DNA of 64,000 nt from Coptis chinensis (taxonomy: Eukaryota; Streptophyta; Magnoliopsida; Ranunculales; Ranunculaceae). The stretch lies in assembly GCA_015680905.1 (NCBI GenBank), contig CM027378.1, forward strand, positions 41,575,001-41,639,000. The letters run 5' to 3'. The position numbers and the translations under genes are program-made. The notes below the pieces were generated by a model, which was not told the origin of the DNA, searched no databases, and saw only the letters and a list, made by a program, of their open reading frames with translations. Shown piece after piece: positions 9,351 to 21,196 of the stretch (positions are counted from its first letter, which is position 1; the number at the start of each line of letters is the position of its first letter).

Positions 9351-11500
9351 TGATAAAAGATAAAATGGTAGTTTACCTACGAAATGAACGATGAACTCAA
9401 AATGTAAGTAAACTAAAACTATCTTACGAGTCTATATTTTATCAAAGATTCTACTCTCAATCCTATGAGATATAGTGGAGTAGGAAGTTCGTTCCACTCC
9501 TAGTCCTTCCATCTTTGTGTTTTTCTAGTCTAATTACTCTACTTAAAGTCTAATGAGAGATTTACGAAATGGCAATTAGACTACGATGCAACTACCCACA
9601 AGATGCAACTAGTCGACTATTAGAACAACTATGAGAATGCTACGTTAATTCTATGATAAGGAGTTAGAGGGGGATTGATTCCACCTTAACTCGACTTAAT
9701 CCTACTAACGGCCAATCGTCAGTAAGTAATCCGATTGAATTGCTTTTCGAAACAACATGGCTACTCCTAATCCTTAATTACACATGGCATTTCTACCAAT
9801 TCATAAGTAGTATGTGAACGATTACACCCATTCTCATGGTGAACTAATCGTTTCTAGAGTGGAAAGGAAATTATGACGACTCTACGATAATCGGAATCAA
9901 GCTTTCATCAAGGCTTCTCAACCCCCTCTAATGGGGGTTTAGCCGAGAATCGTCACGCTATCATTCCCAATGGAATTCAAACAAGACATGATATAAAGAT
10001 TGAAACTTTGCTTGTTTAAATCCAATTCAAAACTACTAATGCAATAATTGAATTAAACTAATAATGACAATTAATTGAATCTACGAATTGAAACTAAACA
10101 ATTAATGGAAATGAAACTAACTTATGGAGAACACTATTTTATTAATCTAATGAATAATAAAACAATGATTAAAATACTAAATTAATAATCTAACTAATCT
10201 AAGTCTAGCTATCTACGTAAGAGCATTTGCAATGCAGGTGATAATTTTCCCCCCCTTTATCACCGCCACCTCATCACTTATTCACCCTCTTTTCACTAAC
10301 CCGGTGAAAAACAAGGTGAAGCTGTGCAATGCAAAGGTGATAAAAAATATCTCGGACGGGATGTTGGATTCCGTCTGGACGTAAAAATTGAAAAAACACT
10401 CCGGACGGAATGAAACATCCCGTCTGAAATTTAAAAAAAACCGAAAAAAAGTCGAAAAATCATGCGAGACGGAATCTAACATCCCGTCCGAAAAAAAAAA
10501 AACCATTTTTTTTAAAAAAAAAACGAGACGGAATCCAACAACCCGTCCGAAGTTAACAAGTCAGTGAAAAACTCGGTGGAAGGTTTCACCTTGTTTTGAA
10601 CTGGGAAAAACTATCACCGAGTTTATCACCCTGCATTGCACAGCACTTTTGGACCCAACTAGGTGATAGTTTTCACAAACCCCCCTCTATCACCTGCATT
10701 GCAAATGCTCTAATAAGGGAATTTAGATCTACACAATTGTAAATGACAAGAATCAAAATTGACAAACTAGCTATTTTATTAATCAAACTAATTAAGAATA
10801 ATGATTCTAAGAGTTTAATCTAAAACAAGAATTGAATTTAAACTAAACTTCATTTTATTATATGAAAACTAGATCTATAATTATCTATAGTTTTAGGTCT
10901 AACTAGCTACCTCTAACTATCTACCATTAACAAAGAGTTAAGCTTTGGTTTTTATACTTTCAGATCCAAAAATCGTGCATGGGCTTGGAGCCATGTTTTG
11001 GGCCAGAGAATCAGGCCCAAAACCCAATTCTTTCAGTCCAAAAAGGCCTCTTCAACTGCAGTTAGCTTTAATAGACTTTTCGTCCATTTCTACTCCTCTG
11101 ATTGGGTCAAGGCTTAGACCATTAGAAAGCTCTTTCCGAGCCGGTCGTTTTGACATAAGGTAGGCCCAATTCCGAGGTCTGAGTCCAAAGATATGGTCTT
11201 CGGAAGTTCTGTTGACTTTGTGCACTGTTTATGCCCGCGTGGACTTTGACTTTTCATCTTTTGACTGGGCTTTACAAAGTCTTTGTCTTCTTGAAAATTG
11301 GCTTTTAATCACCAAACTCCTTAGCAACTGACCTTTGCTCCTTTATCTCGCTAAAGTGGCACATTTCTGCACATAATGGACTTTGAAGCCTGAAATGCAT
11401 AAAAACACGTAATCAGTATTAACTCTTAATTATTACTCACATAATTGGTCTAAAAGTATGACTGTTACAGGGTTAAAACTACAGTTTTGGGCTCTTATCA
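9351..11500 (-). repeat. 5' LTR of element A (contains a MITE)
   Basis: On the minus strand it begins TGATAAGAGCCC at 11500 and ends at 9351 beside the primer site. Without the 490-bp MITE and its duplicated TAA it is about 1.66 kb, somewhat longer than the B LTRs. The conserved block around 10945-11163 and a TATA-like box at 10949-10956 are shared with the other copies. The LTR joins LINE ORF1 at 11501. Confidence 0.85.
10221..10710. mobile_element. Tourist-like (PIF/Harbinger) MITE
   Basis: A 490-bp element with ~23-bp terminal inverted repeats beginning GAGCATTTGCAATGCAGG, flanked by TAA at 10218-10220 and 10711-10713. A 3-bp TAA/TTA duplication and a GAGCAT-type terminus are typical of Tourist MITEs moved by PIF/Harbinger transposases. 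It has no coding capacity. Inside is a second inverted pair (about 10321-10344 and 10622-10644) and four ~60-bp-spaced modules of the form GACGGAAT..AACATCCCGTC. It inserted into the LTR of element A. Confidence 0.85.
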
Positions 11501-12569
11501 CTCTTATTGGAAAAGGTTTTCTCTTCTTAAGATTTTCGAATGCAGAGGATCTTAACATGGTCTAAGCAAAAGGGTCATGGGACTTTGATAAAATTCCTAT
11601 GAGAATCAGCAAATGGACTCCAAATTTTAATCCGGAGTGCCAAAGACAATCTCATGGATTAGTGTGGATTAGATTACCTGGCCTTGGCCAGGAATATTGG
11701 GAACCAGAATCTCTGATGTCCATTGCTCGTGGAGTGGGCTACCCTATACAAATCGACGAGAAAACACTCAACAGAGAGTATGGATACTATGCAAATATTT
11801 TGGTGGATGTGGACCTTTCGGAACCGATACCAGATCAAATTTATGTCAGGGCAAAGAATATCTCCTTCTGGCAAACGGTGGAGGTGGGTAAGCTCCCGAA
11901 AATGTGCACGCACTGTAAAATTGTGGGGCACTTGGTTATGGAATGCAGAAAACTTAAGAGCGATATGCATAATAACAAGGATAAGAACAAAGAAAAAGAG
12001 GTAGTAGTGGATGCAACCCCTTCCCATGACTTGGGAGAAAAAAAAATTAGATGACAGGGAAGGAGAAGAAACATAGGTGAAACAAGTAAACAAGGGGAAA
12101 CCATTTGGAGACAAAAGTCACAGAAAAATCTAAAGATGTCCGCGTCCAAAATCGATTTGACGGGCTGGAAGTGGATGAGATCCACAATATTGAGGACCAG
12201 GATCATCAAGTAGCTGGTCAGGATGATATTCAGGAAGTTATTGCTGGGGAAGAGAATCTTACTCAAAATATAGGCTTGGATGTAAACTTAGATAAGCAAC
12301 AAGATGCTCCAGTCAATGACACTGCTCAGACCTCTCTGAAAAAAGGAACTGAAAGAAATGAATCTGATAAGGTTGTTGAGGTAGAGGAAGGATTGCAAAA
12401 AGAACAAATAGACGTGATGGATACACCAACAAATTCAAGAGATGAGTCTTTGTTCATCTCTCACACTGGGGACAGCTCAATGTCTCGAATCCATACCACT
12501 CCAGTTGGAATAGTTATTGTGGACTCGGAAGCAGAACAAGTTCTTCATCTCTTAGTGAAAAAGAAGTAG
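11501..12569 (+). pseudogene. LINE ORF1 (DUF4283-like, zinc knuckle)
   Basis: The segment from 11501 reads like the end of a DUF4283 domain (GSWDFDKIPMRISKWTPNF). It continues through LVWIRLPGLGQEYWEPESL to a CCHC knuckle CTHCKIVGHLVMEC at about 11905-11945 (C-x2-C-x4-H-x4-C). A stop precedes 12057, and an acidic second frame (12105-12569) follows as the usual low-complexity C-terminal part. ORF1 proteins of plant L1 elements bind the element RNA. Element A has cut off the N-terminal start. An in-frame TAA or TAG near 11560 and the frame change near 12050-12100 mark it as broken. Confidence 0.75.
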
Positions 12570-12810
12570 GTGCGAGACTTGGAGGATAAACCTCCAGATG
12601 ACACTTCTCCACAGTCCTCGAGATAGGCAGATGAGGTGGATGATGAAACTGACGATCAAATCATTTAAAAAAAAAGGCAATTCCAAACCACAATGGCAGC
12701 TGCATAATAGAGATTTGCCTTCCACCAGGTCCAGATCCCTATCTAGGACTGGAAGTAGGGCAGAATAAGGTGACTTCACCATCTCCAATAATAAACTCCC
12801 TCTGTTCACA

Positions 12811-13422
12811 ATGAGGTGCATATTTTGGAATATAAGAGGTATAGCCAATGAACGATCTCAGATCAGGCTATCCAAACTTATCAACAAATGGGATCCAGAT
12901 ATCGTGGGTATAGCAGAACCAAAGATACAACCCAATGATATTCCCATCAATTTTCTCCACTCATTGGGAATGAGCACTGCCTTTTTCTCAAATCCTGGAA
13001 CTGATCCCAATCGAGTTCCCAATATCTGGCTCATATGGAAAGCATCGCTGCCCAGTCCTACTATGGTTTATTTTTCAAACCAGCACATTATAGTGGAGAT
13101 TGAAAATGTACTCATTACCATTGTTCATGCGCATTGTATAGCTATTCAAAGAAGGCAGCTCTGGCTAGAACAATCCAATATTAATCCACTTAATCTACCG
13201 TGGATGATTATGGGGGACTTCAATGCCTACTTGAGCATCTCTAAAAAGAAAGGAGGAAATAATCCGTCTTCATCAGCCATGAATGACTTCAGAAACTTCA
13301 TAAGTAACAATCAGATGATGGAAGTTCCAAGCAGCGGATATCAGCTCACTTGGTGGAATAAGCAAGTAGGGAGGTTCAAAATACTGGGTAAGATCGATAG
13401 AATGCTATGTAATGCAGGCTAG
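12811..13422 (+). pseudogene. LINE ORF2 endonuclease domain
   Basis: Starts MRCIFWNIRGIANERSQIR, the usual start of plant L1 ORF2. It shows AP-endonuclease motifs: WNIRG (Asn), IAEPKI (catalytic Glu), MGDFNAY (Asp/Asn) and KIDRML. The frame ends at a TAG (13420-13422). The C-terminal SDH motif is not readable in the same frame, and coding resemblance resumes at 13545 (FNMWCTHPTF) in another frame. The domain nicks target DNA to prime reverse transcription. Confidence 0.8.
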
Positions 13423-13544
13423 GGTCCAAATTTCCTGGTTGGAAATACCAAGTTCATAGCAGAATCTGCTCTCACCATTCTCCGCTACTGGGGGGAAATC
13501 TTACCATTTCGCAGCCCAAGAACAGGCCTTTTAAGTTCTTTAAT

Positions 13545-15694
13545 ATGTGGTGTACTCACCCTACCTTCAGGGATACTGTTTTTGAAAGCTGGCAGATACC
13601 ACATCAGGAAAATTCCATCTTTATTCTTATGCAGAAACTGAAAAGGTTGAAGGGTGTTTTGAAGAAGTGGAATAAAGACACTTTTGGCAATATCAAAGTC
13701 AAAGTGGAGGATGAAACAAAGAAATTGGAATAGCTGCAAGAACAATTTGAGAAGGGAAATGTGACAGAGGAATTCACTATGCACATGGTAGATCAAGAAA
13801 ACCAAGTGGAGCTTCTGTTACAGCAGGAGCAAATGTTCTGGAAGCAGAAATCAAGAACAAAATGGGACAATGACAATGACAGGAGTACAAAGTTCTTTCA
13901 TGTTATAGCAAATAGAAACAGAAGTAAGTCATTGATTACAGAAATGAAGAATGATGAGGGCATCATTTTAGATACGCAAGATGAAATTGGGAAGCATATA
14001 GTCAAGCACTATTCTGACAAATTTGGGAAGGTGGACCATAACATCGACTGGGAACTCATTCATAATATGCCTTAAGAGATGGTATCGGAGGATAAAGATT
14101 TTCTCACCACTAACCCTTCCGCAGAGGAAGTGAAAGCGGTAGTATTTCATTTGAACCCAAACATCTCTCAGGGACCGGATGGATTCTCAGGGTATTTCTT
14201 TCATCACTGTTGGGACATTGTAGGGCATGATCTAGCACGAGTGATAAGATATTTCTTCATTAAATCTAGATTGCCCCTTGGCTTCAATGCCAACTTCATA
14301 GTTCTTATCCAGAAAAAGAAAAATGCCAATCATCTGGGGAAATTTCACCCTATATGTCTCTCAAACTTCATTTTTAAGGTAATCACCAAGATTCTTGCTA
14401 CAAGGCTGAGTCCTATCACAGAAAGAACTATCAGTAAGGAACAATATGGCTTCATTCGCAATAGAAATTCCCAACAAGCCATTGGACTAGCTTCGGAGCT
14501 AGTGAATGAACTACAAAGTCCCAGGTATGGTGGAAGTATGCCTATCAAACTAGACATCTCTCAAGCCTTTGGCACTATGGACTGGAACTTCCTGTGGGTA
14601 GTGCTGGCGCATGTGGGATTCAAGGAAAGTTGGATCAGATGGTTACACATAATCTTTCATAGTAATACAATGTCAATAATGCTTAACGGAGGTCCTCAAG
14701 GATATTTTTCAGCAGAGAGAGGACTGAATCAAGGCGATCCTCTTTCCCCTTTATTATTTGCTATAGTGGAGGACTGTCTAAGCCGAAGCATCAGCAGATT
14801 GGTTCTTGATAAGAAAATTTAACACATGGTGATAAACTCCAAATATTGTAGTCCTTCCCATTTAATGTTCGTAGATGATATTTTCCTTTTCTGCAATGTT
14901 AACATGCGAAGCAATAAGCAGCTTGTCAAACTTCTCCAGAGATACTAGGACACTTCGGGGCAACTCATAAACAAGGAGAACTGTAAGCTTTTTCTTAGTC
15001 CAATGAAAACCAGGCAAAAACTTTTGATTCAGGAGGCTATGGGCATAAAAGAGGGCATGCTACCAGAAAAATATCTTGGGGTTCCATTAATTATGGGCAG
15101 AGTGACTAAAGCTGCGCTAGCGCCATTAGTTGACAAGATCAGAAACAGAGCTGTTGGATGGGCGGGCAAAATGCTATCTTTCCTAGGGAGAGTAGTATTG
15201 GCGCGACATGTTCTTAATAGCATACCAGTCCACAACATGGCAATCTACAAATGGCCAACATCATCGATAAAAAAGAATCTTGAGACCATTATCGGAATTT
15301 TATCTGGAGTGGCAATCCTGCGGATAGGAAATCTTTTACGGTATCCTGGGAAAAATCATGTAAACCTCTGGAGGAAGGAGGACTGGGTTTGAGGAGACTT
15401 AAGGACATCAATCTCTTACTGCTCATGAAACAAGCATGGGGTCTGCTAACGGAGGAGAGTGATTGGGCTGTCTTTATGAGAGGAAAATATACTAACAGAT
15501 CAGGAACATGGACAGGTTATAAGACTTCGATAGTATGGAAGGGAATAAGCTGGGCTCTCAAAGAAATGACTAACCTACATGGATGGGTGGTGGGAAATGG
15601 CTTATCAGTAAACGTTTGGAGAGAGAACTGGCTTAATCACAAACCGATTTGCAATTTTTTTCAGGAGGAGAGGAGAGACATCAGGAAATTCTAA
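13545..15694 (+). pseudogene. LINE ORF2 reverse transcriptase
   Basis: Readable pieces at 13545-13733, 13761-14075, 14079-14822, 15003-15392 and 15389-15694. RT landmarks in order: FHLNPNISQGPDGFSGYFF (fingers), FHPICLSNFIFKVITKILA, EQYGFIRNRN, MPIKLDISQAFGTMDW (motif A Asp), GLNQGDPLSPLLFAI (motif B), and MFVDDIFLF near 14866-14890 (motif C, FVDD in place of the usual FADD). In-frame stops at 13731-13733, 14073-14075 and 14820-14822 plus frameshifts inactivate it. The thumb/linker with KYLGVPL and AGKMLSFLGRVVL follows. Confidence 0.9.
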
Positions 15695-15899
15695 GGCAGA
15701 CTACATGAGTTCATCCAAGGTAATCGGTGGGTGTTTTCCAGCAACATTTCACAAGTGTTGTAACTAATTGGTATTGATCTCAACTTGTTGCAACTATCAG
15801 ATTCTTCAAAAGAGGATGAGCAAATTTGGTTATTAGACGGCAAAGGAAAATTTTCAGTTGCAACAGCGCATGAGGATATCAGAAGAAAAGTGCCTAAGC

Positions 15900-16842
15900 A
15901 TAAGGGCTGCTAATTCATCTGGAGCTCGAAAATCTAGCCTCTCGATGTTGTGTGTGTAGGAAGGAAGAAGAGAGTCTCGATCATATCCTCTATCAATGTG
16001 AGTTGGCTAAGAGAGTCTAGAACCATGCTAGACATATTCTCAGCATCCAATCAAATATCAATTCCTTCAATGATATAATGCAACAGGGGAAGCATCACAA
16101 CTCTTTGATATTAGACATGTGGAAAGCCTGCTCAATGACAAGTCTGATAAGCTTATGGAAGAACAGGAATAAGGTTCTCTATGATCAGAAGACATCTAGT
16201 TTCTTTAACATTTGTTTCCTGACTAGAAGAGTCATCATCAGAGAGTATCATAAATCATCAGGTTCCATGAACAATTCGATGACAGATGTGAAAACCCTTC
16301 ACATATTTAATCTCCAGCACAAACTTAGAAGTGCCCCCAAAATTTTGGAATGCTACTAGCTTCTCCCACCTCCGGGCATTATAAATATAAATGTTGATGG
16401 AAGTTCCAGGGGAAACCCAGGCATGGCAGGTTGGGGAGTGATTCTCCGGGATCATATGGGGCATTTTTTGGGTGCCACAGCAGGAGGACTTGGGATAACA
16501 ACAAACTATATGGCAGAAATCTTTGCTATTATAGAAGGGATTCAGAGAGCACTGGATCGAGATTGGAGATATATATGGGTGGAATCAGATTCATCCTCGG
16601 TGGTTCAAGCATTCCAGAAGGATAAAGTGCATTGGAGAGTAAGATCAAAATGGAAACAACAAAGAGAGAAAGCAGCATGGATCAATATATCAGCTACATG
16701 GAGAGAAACAAATGCAGGAGCAGACAGTTATGTGAAACATGGTACTTCTTTACAAAATGGAGAAAGTAAATGGTGGGACAATAAGCCTCCATTTGTGAGG
16801 AACTTGGAAAACCATTTTACTACTTACTTCCGATTCATAAGC
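15900..16842 (+). pseudogene. LINE ORF2 zf-RVT and RNase H domains
   Basis: Around 15944-16020 the frame reads CCVCRKEEESLDHILYQC, a zf-RVT zinc-binding signature. From about 16378 an RNase H domain of the RVT_3 type is open to the TAA after 16842: NVDGSSRGNPG (first Asp), AEIFAIIEG (Glu), VESDSSSVV (Asp) and NAGADSYVKHG (last Asp). All four catalytic acidic positions are present, which is unusual in an otherwise heavily broken copy. Plant L1 elements are known to have acquired such an RNase H domain. Confidence 0.85.
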
Positions 16843-16982
16843 TAAATTTTGGATGTAATAGGTGGGTTCACATATGATGAAACCCATACTATACAGGTCT
16901 TATCCTTCATATTCTTTTTTCTTGTAACCTTTTAAAATTTTTTGAATCAATTACCTTTTAGCGAAAAAATAAATAAATAAAT

Positions 16983-18330
16983 CACGAGTTCTTTGATATT
17001 TCTTCTCTCCTTTTCGCCCCTCTCTATGTTATGTCTCCTCTATCTTATCCTCTAATTTTTCGAGGTATAACACAAGACTATTCTCTGGCTTCAATTTCAG
17101 ATGGGTTTAAATAGTGGACAATGATATAATGATATATAGGAAGATGGTGTGGATGGTGGAAGAGAATAGACAAGTTCAAATCAATGGTGCAAATTGCTTT
17201 AATTTCATACGGTCGGATGGGCTAAAATTTCATATTCATTTTGAAAGCAATCAGTTAGGGGAAAGAAATCTATGAATTTGTGTATTCATCACAATTCCTC
17301 ACAACTGTTTGACAAAATGTTTCACTAGCTTTTCCTTGTATGTCTTTTAAACCTCTACTATCTCAAAGTTCTCTGGTCAGCATGAACAACAATTTGATTG
17401 CTTTGAAAAAGAATGTAGTAGTAATGATATGGAAATGCGCGTGTATGTAAACGAGTGTCATTTTATTTTTATGAGATGAATCTTTGTGTTCAGTGTCCCT
17501 GTATTATGTTTCAGTTACAAGGCTTTCATTTGTATTGTAACTCTTGTAACATAACAACAATGTTTTGGATTCAATCGCGTTGCATTGTAAATCTATCGAT
17601 TCGTGAATTTTGAATTTCCAAACTATCTTTCCAAATTTACTTATGATGAGCCATGTCAGCTGGTCTCCCAGTGCGAGAAAGGCTTTCTTAAGAATAGCTT
17701 GTAGTTAGTTTCTCCAATAATAGACGTACTAGCAAGACATACTATCTGAGTAGCAGAAACACAAACGTGAGCACGCACATACATATAAATAAATCGATCT
17801 ACAATAAGAATTCTAAACTTGTTGAGCAAATTTATTGGCTCAATATATTGATATGAAAATAGTTTTTTACAATAAAAATTCTAAGAGGTCTTCCCACATA
17901 AAACACTTAAATATTTGCTCATTGTTTTCCAAGTTTGTAGCATGCCGCAACTTGATCTGCACCTCCAAATGTGCACTTGAGCTTCTCTAAACATGGATAC
18001 AGGTGCCATAGGCAATTTACAAACAGAAATCGATTCACTTCAATTCACAAAAGGGCATCCAGTTAAATCTACCAAAAACATACCACAAAACAAAAATTTA
18101 CAAAATATTTGTCCATCATCCCAAACCGTATTATTTTGATCAATATGGAAAATCTAATCTTCGCACAGGGGCTCGATACTCTTGGATATTTGTAATAGAT
18201 GCCTACAAAAAAAAGTTCAAGCTTACTAAGTGCCAATACATGCAATAAGATTATACTTCTAATTAATTAGAAAAATCAGAAACATTTAGAGATTGCATAT
18301 GGGAAGTACTTAAAAAATAACCTGACTAGG
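16983..18330. other. Intergenic sequence, nothing recognised
   Basis: AT-rich, with no convincing ORF, terminal repeat or RNA gene. The part right of about 18120 may be the 3' untranslated region of the minus-strand FAR1-like gene. Confidence 0.4.
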
Positions 18331-18337
18331 TTGGTTT

Positions 18338-19197
18338 GAGGCTAAGGTTTATCCCTGTATATGTGATGTTGTTCTATTATATTCTCTAGTACCACCAACA
18401 AAATTAGACATGTTCCCCTGTATGATAAAATAACATGCAACTTAGATTGTTAGATGTCGAAGCACCTGTAAGCGTAAAAAAATAGAATTTCTATGAAATG
18501 AAGTATGGCCTCCATGGGCTGGTTCAAGGTTAACAACCTTCCTTGTGCAATCTGCATGGCCTCATTTTTTTCTCCTTTGCCATCTGTGAAAACAAACCGC
18601 ATTGTAAATTTATTTGTGAACAAACTTAACTAAGATGCACATAAATTCGTGTTAACTAAGAACATGCATTTACCCATTTCTTTTGAACTGTCTTTCTTCT
18701 TTCCTGGTCTTTTCTCCAAACAACCCTTTATTCGACCTCCTCCTTTAGGTCGTCCTGGACCTCTTCTTGTTAGTGGGTTTTTAACTTGTCCATCTTCCAT
18801 GGTATTTGGCATTGAACTGTTATGATTTCCTTCCTGACTAGATTTGTTCAAGGCTAATGTATTTCCCTGGCCTGTATGTGTGATGTGGTCATATTTTCTT
18901 TTCTAGTACCATCAACAAAATTAGGCATGCCCCCCTATATAATAAAATAACATACACTTAGATATTAGAGTACATGGAAACATAAGAACATCGAACTTGG
19001 GTGAAGTGAACTATGACCTCAGTGGGATGATTCAAGGTTGATGACCCTCCTTGAGGATTTTGCATAGCCACATTTTCTTCTCCTTTGTCATCTGCAACAA
19101 CAAACCACGTTATAAATTTATTTCCGAACAAAGTAAATTAAAATGCAAATAAGTTAAACAAAACTCAAAGTATACATTTACCCATTTCTTTCGAATC
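18338..19197 (-). repeat. Imperfect ~350-bp tandem duplication at the FAR1-like 3' end
   Basis: 18338-18690 and 18850-19197 align across their length at an offset of about 507-512 bp. Shared landmarks are CTAGTACCA.CAACAAAATTAG, GGTTCAAGGTT or GATTCAAGGTT, and CATTTACCCATTTCTTT. Each copy holds one short exon-like stretch and flanking intron, so the gene's 3' exon has been duplicated. Confidence 0.75.
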
Positions 19198-21196
19198 ACC
19201 TTTTTTTTTCGACCTCCTTAAGGGACACCTTTTCTTTTCTTTGAGCTTGTTCTAGTTTCTTCCTCGCAGTTCTCAATTGCATCCACCTCAGCCTCTATTT
19301 GTAACATCTTTGATTTCATAATCATACGTAAAGTTTCAGATTTCGCACCTTTAGCAACAAGTTTTTGTGAAATATGTGAAAGCTCATTGTAGCGAGCAGT
19401 GGATTCTGGATCAATGTCACATGGAATTGCTTCTCCATAGGAGTCATAGACAACCTCATCTGTTACATTCTTAGTCCATCTCTTCAAATAGTATTGAGAT
19501 GGTAAACTTGAAAAATCTAAGTCACGAAAGAGTTTTAAAGCATGACAGCAAAGAACCCCATGAAACTCAAACTTTCTACAAGTACATTGCACTGACTTAT
19601 TAGTTACATTAAAAGTAACTGTACGGCTCCTTTTCCTTCCCATTTCTGCAACTACATAAGTATGAATGGTATCCTCTTCCTTCTCCAATGTCAAACGAAG
19701 ATCAAGTTTTTTTGTACTCATCTTGAAAAAAATGAAACGTAGTTCTTGTGTATAAACCTTTGATGCTTCAGATTCTACCAACCACTTGGACTACAAGTTC
19801 AGTCTAGTTTGTTGTGTCTTATTATCAGCCTCCTTTCCTCTTTGACGTCGACTGGCCATTGCTTTGTTGTATTGGTCCACAAACTCTCGAAGAATGGTAC
19901 TACTTGTAAAATAACTTTTTAAAAACCTATTAATGCTTTCACTCCTTTGCGTTGTAGTTATACCCGCACAAAAAAAATCACGGGCATGCACTTGTGGCGC
20001 AATTTATACAATGCAATCAACCAGTCATTCCTTTCCAAACCATAATCTTTAAGCAACAATTTCCAACTCTTTTCAAAATTTTCCTCTGTCTCTGGATTGT
20101 ATATGCAGTCCTTGAACCGTTGTGGAAACTATGGGAATTCACCAATTAGTTTCCCCAAATGCTTTCCTCCATTATTTAAGATATGCCACAAGCACAATCC
20201 ATGGCGTGCTTCTGGAAATACTACATTGATGGCTTTTGCAATAGCCTGGGACTGACCAGTAAATATAGTCTTTGGTTGCTTTCCTCCCATAACTTCTAAA
20301 AATGTTCTAAGCATCCAAATAACAACATCACTTGTTTCACCTTCTAACAAGCCACACCCAAATATTACAGTTTGCCCATGGTTGTTAACGCTAACTATCG
20401 GTGCACAAACCAAATTATAGTTATTTATTCGAAAAGTTGTATCAAAGCAAATCACGTCACCAAACAACCCATAATCTCGCCTGGACAATGCATCACAAAA
20501 GAAGACACAACGAAGCTCACATTCTTTGTTAGTAAAAAAAGAGTAAAAGAAATGTTTGTTTTCTTATTTCTTTTGCATGAAAAAATCAATAAGACAAACT
20601 ACATCACCCTTTTTTTTTCTCTTCACGCACCCTTTGCAGTAAATTGTTACAATCAGATTTGATGAAGTTCAAGTTCTCAGCTCCCCTAGCTTCTGAACAA
20701 AAGTAATAATAGATATCTGCTGGTTTGAGTCTAGAATCTCGCATTTTGTTTTCATAATTCCAGCTTGAGAATCTTTGACACCTATGTGAGACCTAAGAAA
20801 ATAGGAACATGATGGCGGGACAAGGCCATGAGTGTGTTCCACTATGAGCTTGGACAACACATATTTTCCTTCTTTGTTAAGCGTAGTCTGAAATTTGGCC
20901 ATACAACCGAATCGTCTCTCTTCTCTCTTTTTTTGTAGGAGTCTTGACCTTTGTGTACACGCGCCTTCACAAGAACAACAAAGTGTCTGAAACACTATTT
21001 TAGTATGATTTCCACGATGTTTGTTTGTCCTTTTTATCTTAATGCTAAACCCAACCAATCTTGCATATTTATTATAGCATTCATATGCCTCTTTCACACT
21101 GTCAAAGAGCATTCCCATTTTTGGAATCAACTCTTCGACGACAACTTCTTCTGAACCAACTGAATTATCTTCAATAGCAAATTCTCTTTCATCCAT
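18480..21196 (-). pseudogene. FAR1-related / MULE transposase-like gene, decayed
   Basis: Starts MDEREFAIEDNSVG at 21196. Residues ~25-140 form a FAR1 DNA-binding domain (MGMLFDSVKEAYECYNKYA, HTHGLVPP). Next comes a MULE transposase domain (20129-20530: RRDYGLFGDVICFDTTFR with the first catalytic Asp, and ARHGLCLWH), then a SWIM zinc finger (QCTCRKFEFHGVLCCHAL, near 19560-19600). At the C-terminus, beyond introns, is an AT-hook-like stretch (RRGPGRPKGGGRIKG, 18720-18780). FAR1/FHY3-family proteins are transcription factors domesticated from MULE transposases. Stops near 20126 and 20550 and frameshifts near 19990 and 19785 break it. The second catalytic Asp position reads FTGQSQ instead of the usual TDQ. 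No terminal repeats were found, so it may be a dead host paralogue or a dead transposon. Confidence 0.8.

Larger units (their letters stand above)
1..11500 (-). mobile_element. Athila-like Ty3/gypsy element A (partial, nested)
   Basis: A minus-strand LTR retrotransposon fossil. From its 5' side (right) I see an LTR, a tRNA-Asp-like primer site, a long leader, gag, protease, an unrelated ORF, and an Athila-type downstream ORF. It then leaves the window on the left; by comparison with element B its 3' LTR should lie roughly 1.8 kb further left. No reverse transcriptase, RNase H or integrase is recognisable in this copy, so it looks non-autonomous. It is broken in several places. It carries a solo LTR in its interior and a MITE in its LTR, so it is older than both. 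On the right it abuts LINE ORF1, so it inserted into the LINE. Family call rests on the primer site, the LTR start TGATAAGA and the gag sequence shared with element B. Confidence 0.85.
11501..16982 (+). mobile_element. L1-type LINE, 5' end displaced by element A
   Basis: A plant L1-clade non-LTR retrotransposon read left to right: ORF1 with gag-like and zinc-knuckle domains, then ORF2 with AP endonuclease, reverse transcriptase, zf-RVT and RNase H. It ends in an A-rich tail (AAAAAATAAATAAATAAAT) at 16964-16982. ORF2 is split by several stops and frameshifts, so the copy is dead. Its 5' start lies left of element A, outside the window, so its target duplication cannot be checked. Confidence 0.9.

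Noticed and set aside
10945-11163. Open frame reading MVFILSDPKIVHGLGAMFW, seen again in every LTR
   Set aside because: It lies in the U3 part of LTRs over a TATA-like box and varies in length between copies. Treated as a chance open frame in a conserved regulatory block.
11674-12266. Long minus-strand open frames opposite LINE ORF1
   Set aside because: They overlap the recognised zinc-knuckle ORF on the plus strand and show no domain.
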